A stretch of DNA of 64,000 nucleotides from an uncultured Bartonella sp. (GTDB taxonomy: Bacteria > Pseudomonadota > Alphaproteobacteria > Rhizobiales > Rhizobiaceae): NCBI GenBank assembly GCA_945285915.1, contig CALYQL010000006.1, forward strand, positions 56,778-120,777, written 5' to 3'. The notes beneath the pieces were generated by a model. That model saw nothing but the letters and a program-made list of their open reading frames with translations, had not been told where the DNA came from and made no database searches. This document shows positions 18,401-27,312 of the stretch, one piece after another. The translations under genes were made by a program, and so were the position numbers. Numbering within the stretch: position 1 is the first letter of the stretch; the number at the start of each line of letters is the position of its first letter.

Positions 18401-21400
18401 ATGAGCGAGATACTGGAACAGACATCACTTGAAAAAGTTTTGACCCGTTTTCGCGATGCTGCTGTATCCGAGCGTGAAAAAGGCACTTATTTTGAAGAGT
18501 TGATTGTTGCGTATCTCAAACATGAACCCTTTTATGCTGATCTTTATTCACAAGTATGGATGTTTAAAGATTGGGCATTGGCACATGGTAAAGATGGCAA
18601 AGACAAGGGTATTGATCTTGTTGCTCAGACCAAAAAGGGTGAACTCCATGCTATACAGTGCAAATTTCATGCGCCGGATCATAAAATTGAGAAAAAAGAT
18701 ATAGACAGTTTTATGTCAGCATCTGGTCAAAGACCATTTGTCAATCGCTTCATCGTTTGCACGACCAATCATTGGAGCAATAATGCCGAGGCGATGCTGG
18801 AAAACCAGCAAATTCCGGTTAGCAAGATCGATCTGGCTGCTCTTGAGCAAAGCGTTATCGATTGGGAAAAATATGCACCAGATAAAGCGCTTGTTATTCA
18901 TGCTAAGAAAAAGCTGAGGCCGCATCAGGAAACAGGTGTAAAAAATGTGCTAAAAGGTTTGGAGATGGCAGATCGCGGCAAGCTTATTATGGCTTGTGGT
19001 ACGGGTAAAACTTTCACCAGTCTTAAAATTGCAGAGGCACAGGTTGGCGAAGGTAAATGTGTCTTGTTTCTTGTGCCAAGCCTAGCTTTATTGAGTCAGA
19101 CACTGACCGAATGGACGCAACAAAGCGAAACCAAACTGCACAGCTTTGCTGTCTGTTCTGATGCCGAAGTTGGTAAAAAACGCGATAAAAAAGATGATGA
19201 CAGTGTGCAGACCTTTGTACATGAGTTGCAATATCCCGCCACAACTAATGCCGAAAAACTGGCAGAAGAGATGATTGCTTGGCATGAAGACAATGCTATG
19301 AGTGTGATTTTCTCAACCTATCACTCTATTGATGTCATTTCTCAAGCGCAAAAAAATTATAACTTGCCTGCTTTCGATCTTGTCATCTGCGACGAAGCGC
19401 ACCGAACCACTGGACAGACCTATGAAGGTGACGAAGAAAGTGCTTTTGTTCGCGTTCATAACAATGATTTTATCAATGCCGCCAAACGCCTTTATATGAC
19501 CGCTACACCGCGCATCTATCGTGATGATGCCAAGCTCAAAGCCGAGGATAGTGATGTTGCCCTCTATTCTATGGATGATGAGGAGATCTATGGCAAAGAC
19601 TTGCATGTTTTGACCTTTTCCGAAGCGGTAGAACGCGGACTTTTGGTTGATTACAAGGTAATTGTATTGACAGTTGAAGAAAGCCGGATCAACCGCCGCA
19701 TGCAAAATCTTCTTAAAGACGAGAATAACGAGTTGCTGGTGGACGATGCCGCTAAGATTATCGGTTGTTGGAAGGCGCTGTCAAAGCAGGATTTGAGTGA
19801 GAGTCTTGAAGGTAACGTCAGCCCAATGCAACGCGCTGTTGCTTTTTGCCAGGTGATTGACCGGAAAAAAAGCAATAAGGTTGGCTCACTCCAGATTGCG
19901 AGCATGTTTCAAGCGGTGGTGGAAGAATACCAACGCACTGCAACTGATGAGGAAGAAACGTCCATCAAGTTGCATTGTGAGGCGCGCCATGTTGATGGCG
20001 GCATGAATGCCAGTGAAAAGGAAGAAAAAATCCAATGGCTTAAATCACCGGCCCCGAAAGACACGTGCCGCATTTTGTCAAATGTACGCTGCCTGTCTGA
20101 AGGCGTGGATGTGCCGGCTCTTGATGCAGTTTTGTTTTTAACCGCACGCAACAGTCAGATTGATGTTGTGCAGTCGGTCGGGCGTGTTATGCGTAATGCG
20201 CCAGGTAAAACCCGTGGTTATATCGTCCTGCCGGTAGTTATCCCTTCGGGGGTAAAGCCCCATGAGGCCCTAAACAATAACAAGACTTACAAGGTTGTCT
20301 GGCAGGTTTTGCAGGCGCTGCGTTCGCATGATGATCGATTCGATGCGATGATCAATAAAATAGATTTAAATGGTTCTGATCCACAAAAAATGGAAGTCAT
20401 TGCTATTACCGATCTTGGTAAGAGACGTAAAAAAGTAATGAAAGAAGCAACAGGTCTTGCGAAGCGCCAATATAATTTAGGTAAAGCCCAACCCGCTTCA
20501 GGTGGAGCTCAGGAACCTCAAGGTGAACTTGTTTTAGAGGTAACGGAGTTTGAACGGGCTATCATAGCCAAAGTGGTTGAAAAGGTAGGCAATCGGCATC
20601 ATTGGGAAGAATGGGCCAATGACATTGCCAAAATAGCCCGCACTCATATTGATCGCATCAAGGCCATTTTAGAAAATCCCGAAAATACCAAGGCTATTGC
20701 TACATTCAAGGAATTTTCTGCTGAGCTGAAAGATGATTTGAATGATGCTCTTACCGATGACGAGATCATCGAGATGCTGGCTCAACATCTCATCACCAAA
20801 CCAGTTTTTGATGCTTTATTTTCGGACTATAGCTTTGCAGCTCATAACCCGATGTCACAAGCGATCCAGAAAGTTTTGGATGTGCTTGATGAATTCAACA
20901 TTAATAAAGAATCGACAAGCCTAGATAAATTTTATCACAGTGTTGCCATGCGTGCTGAGGGTGTCAACTCGGCAGAAGGCCGCCAGAAATTGGTTGTCGA
21001 ACTTTACGACAAGTTTTTCCGTAATGCTTTCCCAAAAATGACCGAGCGACTGGGTATTGTCTATACGCCGGTCGAGGTGGTGGACTTTATCCTGCACAGT
21101 GTCAATGATGTGCTAAAAGCTGAATTCAACCAGAGCTTGGGTAGCGAGGGCGTGCATATTCTGGACCCTTTCACTGGCACAGGCACCTTTATTACAAGGC
21201 TGATGCAAAGTGGCTTAATAGCCAAGCAAGATTTGCCGCGCGTTTATAAACACCAACTTCATGCCAATGAACTGGTGCTGCTTGCTTATTATATTGCTGC
21301 CGTCAATATTGAATCGGCCTACCATGCTCTTGTAGGGGGAGACTATGAGCCTTTCCCCGGTATTCTACTTACCGATACATTCCAGATGAGCGAAAAGGGC

Positions 21401-23299
21401 GACATGGTTGACAACATTCTGGTTGATAATAGCCAGCGTCGCAAAGACCAGATGGCCTTGGATATCAGAGTTATCGTCGGCAACCCGCCTTATTCGGTTG
21501 GGCAGACTAACGCTAATGATAATAACAAAAATATTGACTATCCAAAGCTTGATCAAGCTATAGAGAATTCCTATGCAAAACATTCAATTATGACTTCCGT
21601 TCGGAATCTCTATGACAGCTATATTCGCGCGATCCGTTGGGCGTCAGACCGGATTGGCGAAGCTGGCGTCATCGGTTTTGTTTCAGGCTCAGGATTTATT
21701 GAAAAACCGGCAATGGATGGTATGCGTAAATGTTTGGTTGAAGAATATTCAAGCCTTTATATTATCAATCTGCGCGGCGATATTCGGAAAAATATGCTTT
21801 CAAAAGGCAGAGCTAAAGAAGGTCAAAATATCTTTGAGCAAGGCAGTATGACCGGCATTGCCATATCTATTCTGGTTAAAAACCCAAATGCTGAAGAAAA
21901 AGGTAAAATTTTTTATCATAATATTGGCGATGATTTAAAGGCTGATGAAAAGAAGGAAAAATTAAAGACCTTCGAGAGCTTGCATGGAATAGATTGGCAA
22001 ATCATTACTCCCGATACTCATAATGACTGGCTTAACCAACGCGATGATAGCTTTAATGAATTTATCGGCATGGGAGACAAAAAAGGAAAAAATAGTTCAG
22101 CTATTTTTGACAATTTTTCTCTTGGTATAGCTAGCGGACGTGATGTTTGGTGCTACAATTCGTCTGTACAAAAATTATCGAAAAATATGCGAAATATGAT
22201 TGCTTTTTATAATAAGGAAGTTGAACGTTTTAAGCAGAAATTCCCATTGTTAGATATCAAACAACGAAATGAAAAAGTTGATATTTTTGTCAATAACGAC
22301 ACTACCAAAATAAGTTGGACGCGCGCTTTAAAACATGATTTGGTGCGCTCGAAACATATAGATTATAGCTCGGGATGTTTAATTAAATCGAATTATCGTC
22401 CATTCACATTACAATGGCTTTATTATGATCGTCGCGTCAATGAAATGGTCTATCAAATGCCGCGCATTTTCCCTGATGCGCAAGCGAAAAATGTAGTCAT
22501 TGCTGTATCGGGAAAAGGAAGCCGTAACGGTCTATCTGTGATAATATCAGATAAAATAATTGATCTAAACGCGTTGGAGGCAGGTGCTCAATGCTTTCCG
22601 ATGTATCTTTATGAGGAGGAGCAGGCGGGAGAAGGTTTATTTGCAGATGATGATAAGGCAAAATTAAAGCGCCTCGATGCGATAACAGATGAGGGTTTGC
22701 AACATTTCCAAAAAGCCTATCAAGACAATACCGTCAGCAAGGAAGACCTTTTTTATTATATTTATGGGCTGCTGCATTCGGAAGATTATCGCACCCGCTT
22801 TGCTGATAATCTGATGAAACAATTGCCCCGTATACCAGCGGTTAAAAAGCTTGATGACTTCAAGGCATTTTCACAGGCGGGACGCGCTTTGGCTAATTTG
22901 CATTTGAATTATGAAACTATTGAGCAATATCCCGCCACTCTTGTTACCAAAAATAAAAATTTGAAAGATTCTGACTATTACGTTCAAAAAATGAAATATG
23001 GTCGCAATGGTAAGGATAAAGATCTTTCAACAATTATCTATAATGACAAGATCACCATAAAAGATATTCCTTTGGAAGCATATGACTATATCGTCAATGG
23101 AAAATCGGCCATTGATTGGGTTATGGATCGTCAGGCAGTCAAGACAGATAAAGCCAGCGGTATTGTTAATGATGCTAATGACTGGGCAATAGAGACCATG
23201 CATAACCCTGCCTATCCACTGGAGCTATTGCTCAGAGTTATCACTGTTTCACTGGAAACGATGAAGATTGTTCGCAATCTACCAAAACTGGATATTTAA
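18401..23299 (+). CDS. Type ISP single-polypeptide restriction-modification enzyme
   Basis: 1632 residues, close to LlaGI-type enzymes. Domain order: an Mrr-like nuclease at about 25-165, with Asp72 (GIDLVAQ) and the QCK triad residues 86-88; an SF2 translocase with MACGTGKTF near 197-206, DEAH at 331-334, YMTATPR near 365-371, SEGVDVPALD and QSVGRVMRN; a linker; an N6-adenine methyltransferase with DPFTGTGTF near 922 and NPPY near 1028-1031; then a C-terminal target-recognition region to 1632. One chain therefore recognises, methylates, translocates on and cuts unmethylated DNA. All catalytic motifs look intact. An AGCGGAGG site precedes ATG 18401. The HNH gene follows after 2 bp in the same transcript. 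It is the main defence cargo of the island. Confidence 0.93.
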   Translation: MSEILEQTSLEKVLTRFRDAAVSEREKGTYFEELIVAYLKHEPFYADLYSQVWMFKDWALAHGKDGKDKGIDLVAQTKKGELHAIQCKFHAPDHKIEKKDIDSFMSASGQRPFVNRFIVCTTNHWSNNAEAMLENQQIPVSKIDLAALEQSVIDWEKYAPDKALVIHAKKKLRPHQETGVKNVLKGLEMADRGKLIMACGTGKTFTSLKIAEAQVGEGKCVLFLVPSLALLSQTLTEWTQQSETKLHSFAVCSDAEVGKKRDKKDDDSVQTFVHELQYPATTNAEKLAEEMIAWHEDNAMSVIFSTYHSIDVISQAQKNYNLPAFDLVICDEAHRTTGQTYEGDEESAFVRVHNNDFINAAKRLYMTATPRIYRDDAKLKAEDSDVALYSMDDEEIYGKDLHVLTFSEAVERGLLVDYKVIVLTVEESRINRRMQNLLKDENNELLVDDAAKIIGCWKALSKQDLSESLEGNVSPMQRAVAFCQVIDRKKSNKVGSLQIASMFQAVVEEYQRTATDEEETSIKLHCEARHVDGGMNASEKEEKIQWLKSPAPKDTCRILSNVRCLSEGVDVPALDAVLFLTARNSQIDVVQSVGRVMRNAPGKTRGYIVLPVVIPSGVKPHEALNNNKTYKVVWQVLQALRSHDDRFDAMINKIDLNGSDPQKMEVIAITDLGKRRKKVMKEATGLAKRQYNLGKAQPASGGAQEPQGELVLEVTEFERAIIAKVVEKVGNRHHWEEWANDIAKIARTHIDRIKAILENPENTKAIATFKEFSAELKDDLNDALTDDEIIEMLAQHLITKPVFDALFSDYSFAAHNPMSQAIQKVLDVLDEFNINKESTSLDKFYHSVAMRAEGVNSAEGRQKLVVELYDKFFRNAFPKMTERLGIVYTPVEVVDFILHSVNDVLKAEFNQSLGSEGVHILDPFTGTGTFITRLMQSGLIAKQDLPRVYKHQLHANELVLLAYYIAAVNIESAYHALVGGDYEPFPGILLTDTFQMSEKGDMVDNILVDNSQRRKDQMALDIRVIVGNPPYSVGQTNANDNNKNIDYPKLDQAIENSYAKHSIMTSVRNLYDSYIRAIRWASDRIGEAGVIGFVSGSGFIEKPAMDGMRKCLVEEYSSLYIINLRGDIRKNMLSKGRAKEGQNIFEQGSMTGIAISILVKNPNAEEKGKIFYHNIGDDLKADEKKEKLKTFESLHGIDWQIITPDTHNDWLNQRDDSFNEFIGMGDKKGKNSSAIFDNFSLGIASGRDVWCYNSSVQKLSKNMRNMIAFYNKEVERFKQKFPLLDIKQRNEKVDIFVNNDTTKISWTRALKHDLVRSKHIDYSSGCLIKSNYRPFTLQWLYYDRRVNEMVYQMPRIFPDAQAKNVVIAVSGKGSRNGLSVIISDKIIDLNALEAGAQCFPMYLYEEEQAGEGLFADDDKAKLKRLDAITDEGLQHFQKAYQDNTVSKEDLFYYIYGLLHSEDYRTRFADNLMKQLPRIPAVKKLDDFKAFSQAGRALANLHLNYETIEQYPATLVTKNKNLKDSDYYVQKMKYGRNGKDKDLSTIIYNDKITIKDIPLEAYDYIVNGKSAIDWVMDRQAVKTDKASGIVNDANDWAIETMHNPAYPLELLLRVITVSLETMKIVRNLPKLDI

Positions 23300-23301
23300 A
23301 T

Positions 23302-24198
23302 ATGAGCAACCGAAGAGACGATTTTTCAGCACAAGTGAAGCGTACTCTTGCAGAGCGAGTTGGTTATTTATGTTCAAATCCTTCTTGTGCTCGGCCAACT
23401 ATTGGCCCGGAAGAACGCACGAAAGATAAAAGTCGATCCGTTGGTATAGCTGCGCATATAGCTGCGGCCTCTCCTAGAGGACCGCGATACGATAGTAAAC
23501 AAACGCCTGAAGAAAGATCTTCGATTGATAACGGTATTTGGCTATGCCAAGATTGTGCACGTAAAATTGATGAAAATATCAATGTTTATACGGTAGAAAA
23601 ATTACAAAATTGGAAAAAAAGTGCTGAACAGCGCGCCGCAAATGCGCTGGAAAAAAGTAATATCCATAGGGAGACGCCCAGTTTTTTTAAAAAAATGGTC
23701 TATGTTCAGTATGTGAACTTAGACCGGTTGCGCGCATATGTAAAAAAAGACAAAGATGATGAATCTCTTAAGAATCTTAATAAACATCCTCTAGACGATA
23801 GATCAGGTAAGCAAGATTGTGATATTGATGAAATAATAAAAAGTTTAGATATTGTTTCTGCTCCGTATAATAAATCTATAATATTTTCAGATGACTTAAT
23901 TGGAACAACGTTTTCTATAAATGAAATGTTTTATACAAAAAATGGAGCTAAAGACCGAAGCAATTTCGATCAATCTTTGATTGAAAAATTTGATATCAAA
24001 AAATGCCCTTATATCTATATAAAACACGGAGAATTTAAGATCATTTGTCCTTACGATCCGAGATTTATTTGTTCACGCACTGCAAATCAAGATTTCCATG
24101 GGAGACGAAGAAAATTTGCGGGACTTTTTTTTATGAAGCATTATGACGCTCGTAAAAAAATTATCATCATGTCGCCTATAGTAATAGTGTTTCCATAA
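23302..24198 (+). CDS. HNH-type nuclease-like protein paired with the Type ISP enzyme
   Basis: 298 residues. The first 90 form a zinc-ribbon HNH-like domain: Cys24-Cys29 (CSNPSC), the GIAAHIAAASPRGPRYD block with His52, then NGIWLCQDCARKID with Asn77, Cys82 and Cys85. Such domains occur in many bacterial defence proteins. Residues 90-115 form a helix (YTVEKLQNWKKSAEQRA). The remaining 180 residues match no family I recognise and contain several basic and aromatic stretches (GRRRKFAGLFFMKH). The start lies 2 bp after the ISP stop codon, so the pair is translationally coupled. Whether it adds a second nuclease, controls the ISP enzyme or acts alone cannot be told. Confidence 0.78.
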   Translation: MSNRRDDFSAQVKRTLAERVGYLCSNPSCARPTIGPEERTKDKSRSVGIAAHIAAASPRGPRYDSKQTPEERSSIDNGIWLCQDCARKIDENINVYTVEKLQNWKKSAEQRAANALEKSNIHRETPSFFKKMVYVQYVNLDRLRAYVKKDKDDESLKNLNKHPLDDRSGKQDCDIDEIIKSLDIVSAPYNKSIIFSDDLIGTTFSINEMFYTKNGAKDRSNFDQSLIEKFDIKKCPYIYIKHGEFKIICPYDPRFICSRTANQDFHGRRRKFAGLFFMKHYDARKKIIIMSPIVIVFP

Positions 24199-24540
24199 TC
24201 GCGGTATACAGATGAGTTTTAACCTGCTTTAGGAAGGACTGATTAGAGTTAGCAATTATGCCGGCAAATGATCTTTTAGTGAAAGTCATGATTAGAATTG
24301 ACTACAGTAAGGGAAAGGTAACGAGAAAGACATCTGATACAATCAAAGTGCATAACTTCTGTTCAAAGTGTCATTTTAAAGAAGCGATCTCAGGCAACTC
24401 ATGACATAAAAATCACTTTAATATACCTAGTTTACTTATTCCTCGTATTATAAGCGCCCGTCGAAAGGTGGGCTACGGGGTGGGCTGAAAGAAAATATAT
24501 TTTTTTAACTTATTGTTTTTGCGTTATTTTTAGGGATGCT
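24199..24540. other. Right end of the island, noncoding
   Basis: About 340 bp after the HNH gene, with no gene seen. It holds the right copy of the 29-bp degenerate repeat (24463-24491) and ends at the tRNA-Leu attachment repeat. Confidence 0.6.
24463..24491 (+). repeat. Right copy of the 29-bp degenerate repeat near the island end
   Basis: It matches 12631-12659 at 22 of 29 positions and in the same orientation. It lies 50 bp inside the right attachment repeat; the left copy lies 125 bp inside the left repeat. Inferred to be an integrase arm-type site. Confidence 0.5.
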
Positions 24541-24557
24541 TTGGTGCCCAAAAGAGG
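24541..24557 (+). repeat. Right attachment-site repeat (attR core) in tRNA-Leu
   Basis: Identical 17 bp to 12490-12506. It covers the end of the tRNA-Leu gene, namely the encoded CCA, the discriminator, the acceptor 3' strand and the T-stem edge, so integration leaves an intact tRNA. Confidence 0.85.
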
Positions 24558-24626
24558 ACTCGAACCTCCACGCCTTGCGGCACAGATACCTGAAACCTGC
24601 GCGTCTACCAATTCCGCCATTTGGGC
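24542..24626 (-). tRNA. tRNA-Leu (CAG)
   Basis: On the minus strand the acceptor GCCCAAA pairs with TTTGGGC, followed by discriminator A and an encoded CCA. The D-arm reads GCGGAATTGGTAGACGC. The anticodon loop TTCAGGT gives anticodon CAG, reading CUG. A long variable arm (GTGCCGCAAGGCGT) and T-arm GAGGTTCGAGTCCTC follow. The long variable arm confirms a class II leucine tRNA. It is the integration site of the neighbouring 12-kb island. Confidence 0.95.
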
Positions 24627-24693
24627 AACGGATTTCAATTAAGCTGACAGAGCGAAACTGTCAACTGAATTTATAAAATTGTAGCAACAACAT

Positions 24694-24727
24694 GTAAACG
24701 CCAATGTTTTTCAACATTGGCGTTTAC
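24694..24727 (-). terminator. Long hairpin after gpmA, probable terminator
   Basis: A 15-bp perfect stem (GTAAACGCCAATGTT with its complement) has a 4-nt loop and lies 8 bp beyond the gpmA stop. The following minus-strand sequence is only mildly T-rich (ATGTTGTTGC). The stem is strong but the T run is weak, so it may also protect the mRNA end. Confidence 0.6.
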
Positions 24728-24734
24728 TAAAATT

Positions 24735-25349
24735 TTAAAGAACTTTTTTGGAAGCAATCGTTGAATCGGCGTTGAGTTCGTAGATAATCGGCACGCCAGT
24801 CGCGAGTTCTTGTTTTACAATTTCTTCGCCGCTTAAACCTTCTAAAGCCATGATTAAAGCGCGCAAAGAGTTTCCATGGGCTGCCACTAAAACGGTTTCA
24901 CCACGTAAAACGTGCGGTTGGATATTATACATATAATATGGCCAAACTCTTGCCCCCGTATCGCGCAAGCTTTCGCCCCCTGGTGGTGGAACATCATATG
25001 ACCGACGCCAGATGTGAACTTGTTCTTCACCCCATTTTTGACGGGCATCATCTTTATTTAAACCAGAAAGATCACCATAATCGCGCTCATTGAGTGCTTC
25101 ATTCTTGATTGTTTCCAAATTAGGCTCGCCCATTTCATCCAAGATGTGTTGACAGGTGATTTGAGCGCGTTTCAATGCTGATGTGTAAGCAATATCAAAT
25201 TTCAGGCCGGTTTCTTTAAGCTTTTTACCGGCGGCAATGGCCTCTTCATGACCTTTTTCCGACAAGTCCGGATTTTTCCAGCCTGTAAAAAGGTTTTTGA
25301 GGTTCCACTCACTCTGACCATGCCGTACCAAGACTAGTGTTCGTGACAT
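24735..25349 (-). CDS. gpmA: 2,3-bisphosphoglycerate-dependent phosphoglycerate mutase
   Basis: 204 residues, matching the short alphaproteobacterial form. The catalytic [10 protein letters not shown] motif carries the phospho-histidine His10, [10 protein letters not shown] follows, and [10 protein letters not shown] holds the second active-site histidine. It interconverts 3- and 2-phosphoglycerate in glycolysis and gluconeogenesis. It is separated by 36 bp from dapB upstream on the same strand and is probably the last gene of that transcript, ended by the hairpin at 24694-24727. Confidence 0.94.
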   Translation of the reverse strand: MSRTLVLVRHGQSEWNLKNLFTGWKNPDLSEKGHEEAIAAGKKLKETGLKFDIAYTSALKRAQITCQHILDEMGEPNLETIKNEALNERDYGDLSGLNKDDARQKWGEEQVHIWRRSYDVPPPGGESLRDTGARVWPYYMYNIQPHVLRGETVLVAAHGNSLRALIMALEGLSGEEIVKQELATGVPIIYELNADSTIASKKVL

Positions 25350-25385
25350 TTACTTCTCCTCATCAGTATTAAAGTTTGAATCTAG

Positions 25386-26192
25386 TTAGTTGTTGAGACC
25401 TAAAACATCGAGCATTGTATAAAGACCAGGTTTCTGATTTTCTGCCCATAGTGCTGCCTTCACAGCTCCATCTGCAAAAATAGAACGTTCTTGGGCAAAG
25501 TGCGATAAAACAACTCTTTCATTATCGCCGGCAAAAATAACCGAATGATCACCAACAACAGTACCACCGCGCAAAGAAGAAAAGCCAATCGCGCCTGTTT
25601 TTCGCGCACCAGTATGACCATCACGTCCGCGTATGCTAACATCATCCAAGTTGACATTGCGTCCATCAGCGGCCGCTTTACCCAACAATAATGCCGTGCC
25701 TGAAGGGGCATCAACCTTTCTTCTATGGTGCATTTCGGAGATTTCAATGTCATATTGCGCAGCATCGAGTGCCTTTGCCGCTTTTTGAACCAATCCAGCC
25801 AATAAATTTACGCCAAGGCTCATATTGCCAGATTTAACAATGGTAGCGTGCGCTGATGCTGCTTTAATTTTTTCTTCCTGTTCGGGAGTGAAGCCTGTTG
25901 TGCCAATAATATGCACGATACGTGCTTGTGCAGCATAGCCAGCATAAGTTACGCTTGCTTCAGGCAGTGTAAAATCAATAACGCCATCAACCTTTGCAAA
26001 TGCGGGTAGGGGATCATCAGAAATAATGACACCACTAGGTTTACTATTGATAAGCGAATGTGCATCTTGTCCTACCAATGGTGAACCGGCACGCACAATA
26101 GCGGCCGACAGCTCAACACCATCTATATGTTGAATAGCCGCGATTAGCTCGCGTCCCATTTTTCCATTTGCACCTACAACAGCTAGCCGCAT
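25386..26192 (-). CDS. dapB: 4-hydroxy-tetrahydrodipicolinate reductase
   Basis: 268 residues. The N-terminal dinucleotide-binding motif [11 protein letters not shown] and the signature [16 protein letters not shown], with the catalytic His/Lys pair, identify DapB. It reduces the product of DapA with NAD(P)H in the lysine and diaminopimelate pathway, needed for peptidoglycan. It ends DVLGLNN as in the family. It precedes gpmA in the same direction, an order common in Rhizobiales. Confidence 0.95.
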   Translation of the reverse strand: MRLAVVGANGKMGRELIAAIQHIDGVELSAAIVRAGSPLVGQDAHSLINSKPSGVIISDDPLPAFAKVDGVIDFTLPEASVTYAGYAAQARIVHIIGTTGFTPEQEEKIKAASAHATIVKSGNMSLGVNLLAGLVQKAAKALDAAQYDIEISEMHHRRKVDAPSGTALLLGKAAADGRNVNLDDVSIRGRDGHTGARKTGAIGFSSLRGGTVVGDHSVIFAGDNERVVLSHFAQERSIFADGAVKAALWAENQKPGLYTMLDVLGLNN

Positions 26193-26307
26193 AATTTTTC
26201 CTTACCTAAAAATGACAATTCAACATGTAACATTCAATTTGCATTTTATCTAATAAAAGTCAGGAAATCCAAAAGAAATGGCCTGAATATTATCGACCAA
26301 CAAACCT

Positions 26308-27297
26308 TTATGGCGAACGAATAAGAAATTTTCCCTGATTATATACATAGTTTTCCATGCCGAATAACGCACTATTGGGATGAAACATGACAACGGTCGC
26401 AATCTTTTGCATCAATTGGCAATGCGGCGCCTTATTCTCGAAATGTGCGCGAAACCTTTTTGTGTCTATATAGGGCATGAGTTTTGGCACAATCCCGCCA
26501 CCAATATAAACGCCTCCGGATGCATTATATATCAATGCCATATCACCGGCAAAACGCGCCAAATAATCAAGAAAAAACTGAATTGTGTCATGGATTTCGG
26601 CATCGTATTCTGTACCAAGTGAATTCGTTAAGCCTTCTGGTGTGTTGAAAACTGGCTTCAAATTGCGCGACAAACAAATTGCGCGGTAAATATTGACCAA
26701 ACCGCTGCCACTTAACAAATCTTCTGCGCTAATTCGGCCTGATAAACTTTTGAGATAAGGCAAAATTGCTAAATCAGTAGGGGTTTGTGGAGCATAATCA
26801 ATGTGACCACCTTCGCCTGCAATGGGGATATATTGATTGTTGATATTTAAAAGTCCGGCAACCCCTAAGCCCGTGCCAGCCCCCATCACAACTCTGTTGC
26901 CTTGCGGACAGGGTGTCATTGTGCCAATGTGATGCAGATATTTTTCTGGTAAGGTTGCTGCGGCCAAAGCTTGTGCTTCAAAATCATTAATAATATGGAC
27001 ATTGGCAACGTTGAATGTTTTTACAAGCTTTTCGGGCGTTAAAATCCAATTGGAATTTGTGAGCTTCATGCTGCCCTTAGTTACAGGACCGGCAATTGCC
27101 AAGAAGATCGATTTTAAGTTTATAGTTCCAGATATTGTAAGATATTCAAAAATAGCTTCGTCGAGAGTTTGGAAATCTTCAACTTTCAATATCACTGGTA
27201 AAGAGGTGTGGTGTGGTTGGTGAAGAGTAGAGAACCGAACATTTGTTCCGCCAACATCACCAATTAGAATTGGATATTCCATAAGTGATGTCGGCAT
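26308..27297 (-). CDS. glk: Glucokinase
   Basis: 329 residues of the bacterial Glk family (hexokinase fold, not the ROK type). ILIGDVGGTNVRFS is the phosphate-binding loop near the N-terminus. NDFEAQA holds the catalytic aspartate region, GAGTGLGVAGL binds nucleotide, and GEGGHIDYAP contacts glucose. It phosphorylates glucose to glucose-6-phosphate with ATP. The gene follows mepA by 15 bp on the same strand. The leader MPTSLMEYP allows a second start at Met6. Confidence 0.93.
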   Translation of the reverse strand: MPTSLMEYPILIGDVGGTNVRFSTLHQPHHTSLPVILKVEDFQTLDEAIFEYLTISGTINLKSIFLAIAGPVTKGSMKLTNSNWILTPEKLVKTFNVANVHIINDFEAQALAAATLPEKYLHHIGTMTPCPQGNRVVMGAGTGLGVAGLLNINNQYIPIAGEGGHIDYAPQTPTDLAILPYLKSLSGRISAEDLLSGSGLVNIYRAICLSRNLKPVFNTPEGLTNSLGTEYDAEIHDTIQFFLDYLARFAGDMALIYNASGGVYIGGGIVPKLMPYIDTKRFRAHFENKAPHCQLMQKIATVVMFHPNSALFGMENYVYNQGKFLIRSP

Positions 27298-27312
27298 ATT
27301 TTACCTTTAAAA

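Larger units (their letters stand above)
12490..24557. mobile_element. Integrated tRNA-Leu island (satellite-like element with defence cargo)
   Basis: About 12 kb bounded by a 17-bp direct repeat, TTGGTGCCCAAAAGAGG, at 12490-12506 and 24541-24557. The right copy is the 3' end of an intact tRNA-Leu gene. Inside, all on the plus strand, are a P4-type tyrosine integrase next to the left end, a hypothetical protein, an AlpA-like regulator, a Toprim primase-like protein, a DUF3987 ATPase, then a Type ISP restriction-modification gene and an HNH-type gene. The integrase-AlpA-primase layout without any structural or conjugation genes resembles P4-like phage satellites or small integrative elements. 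That classification is inference. Confidence 0.82.
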
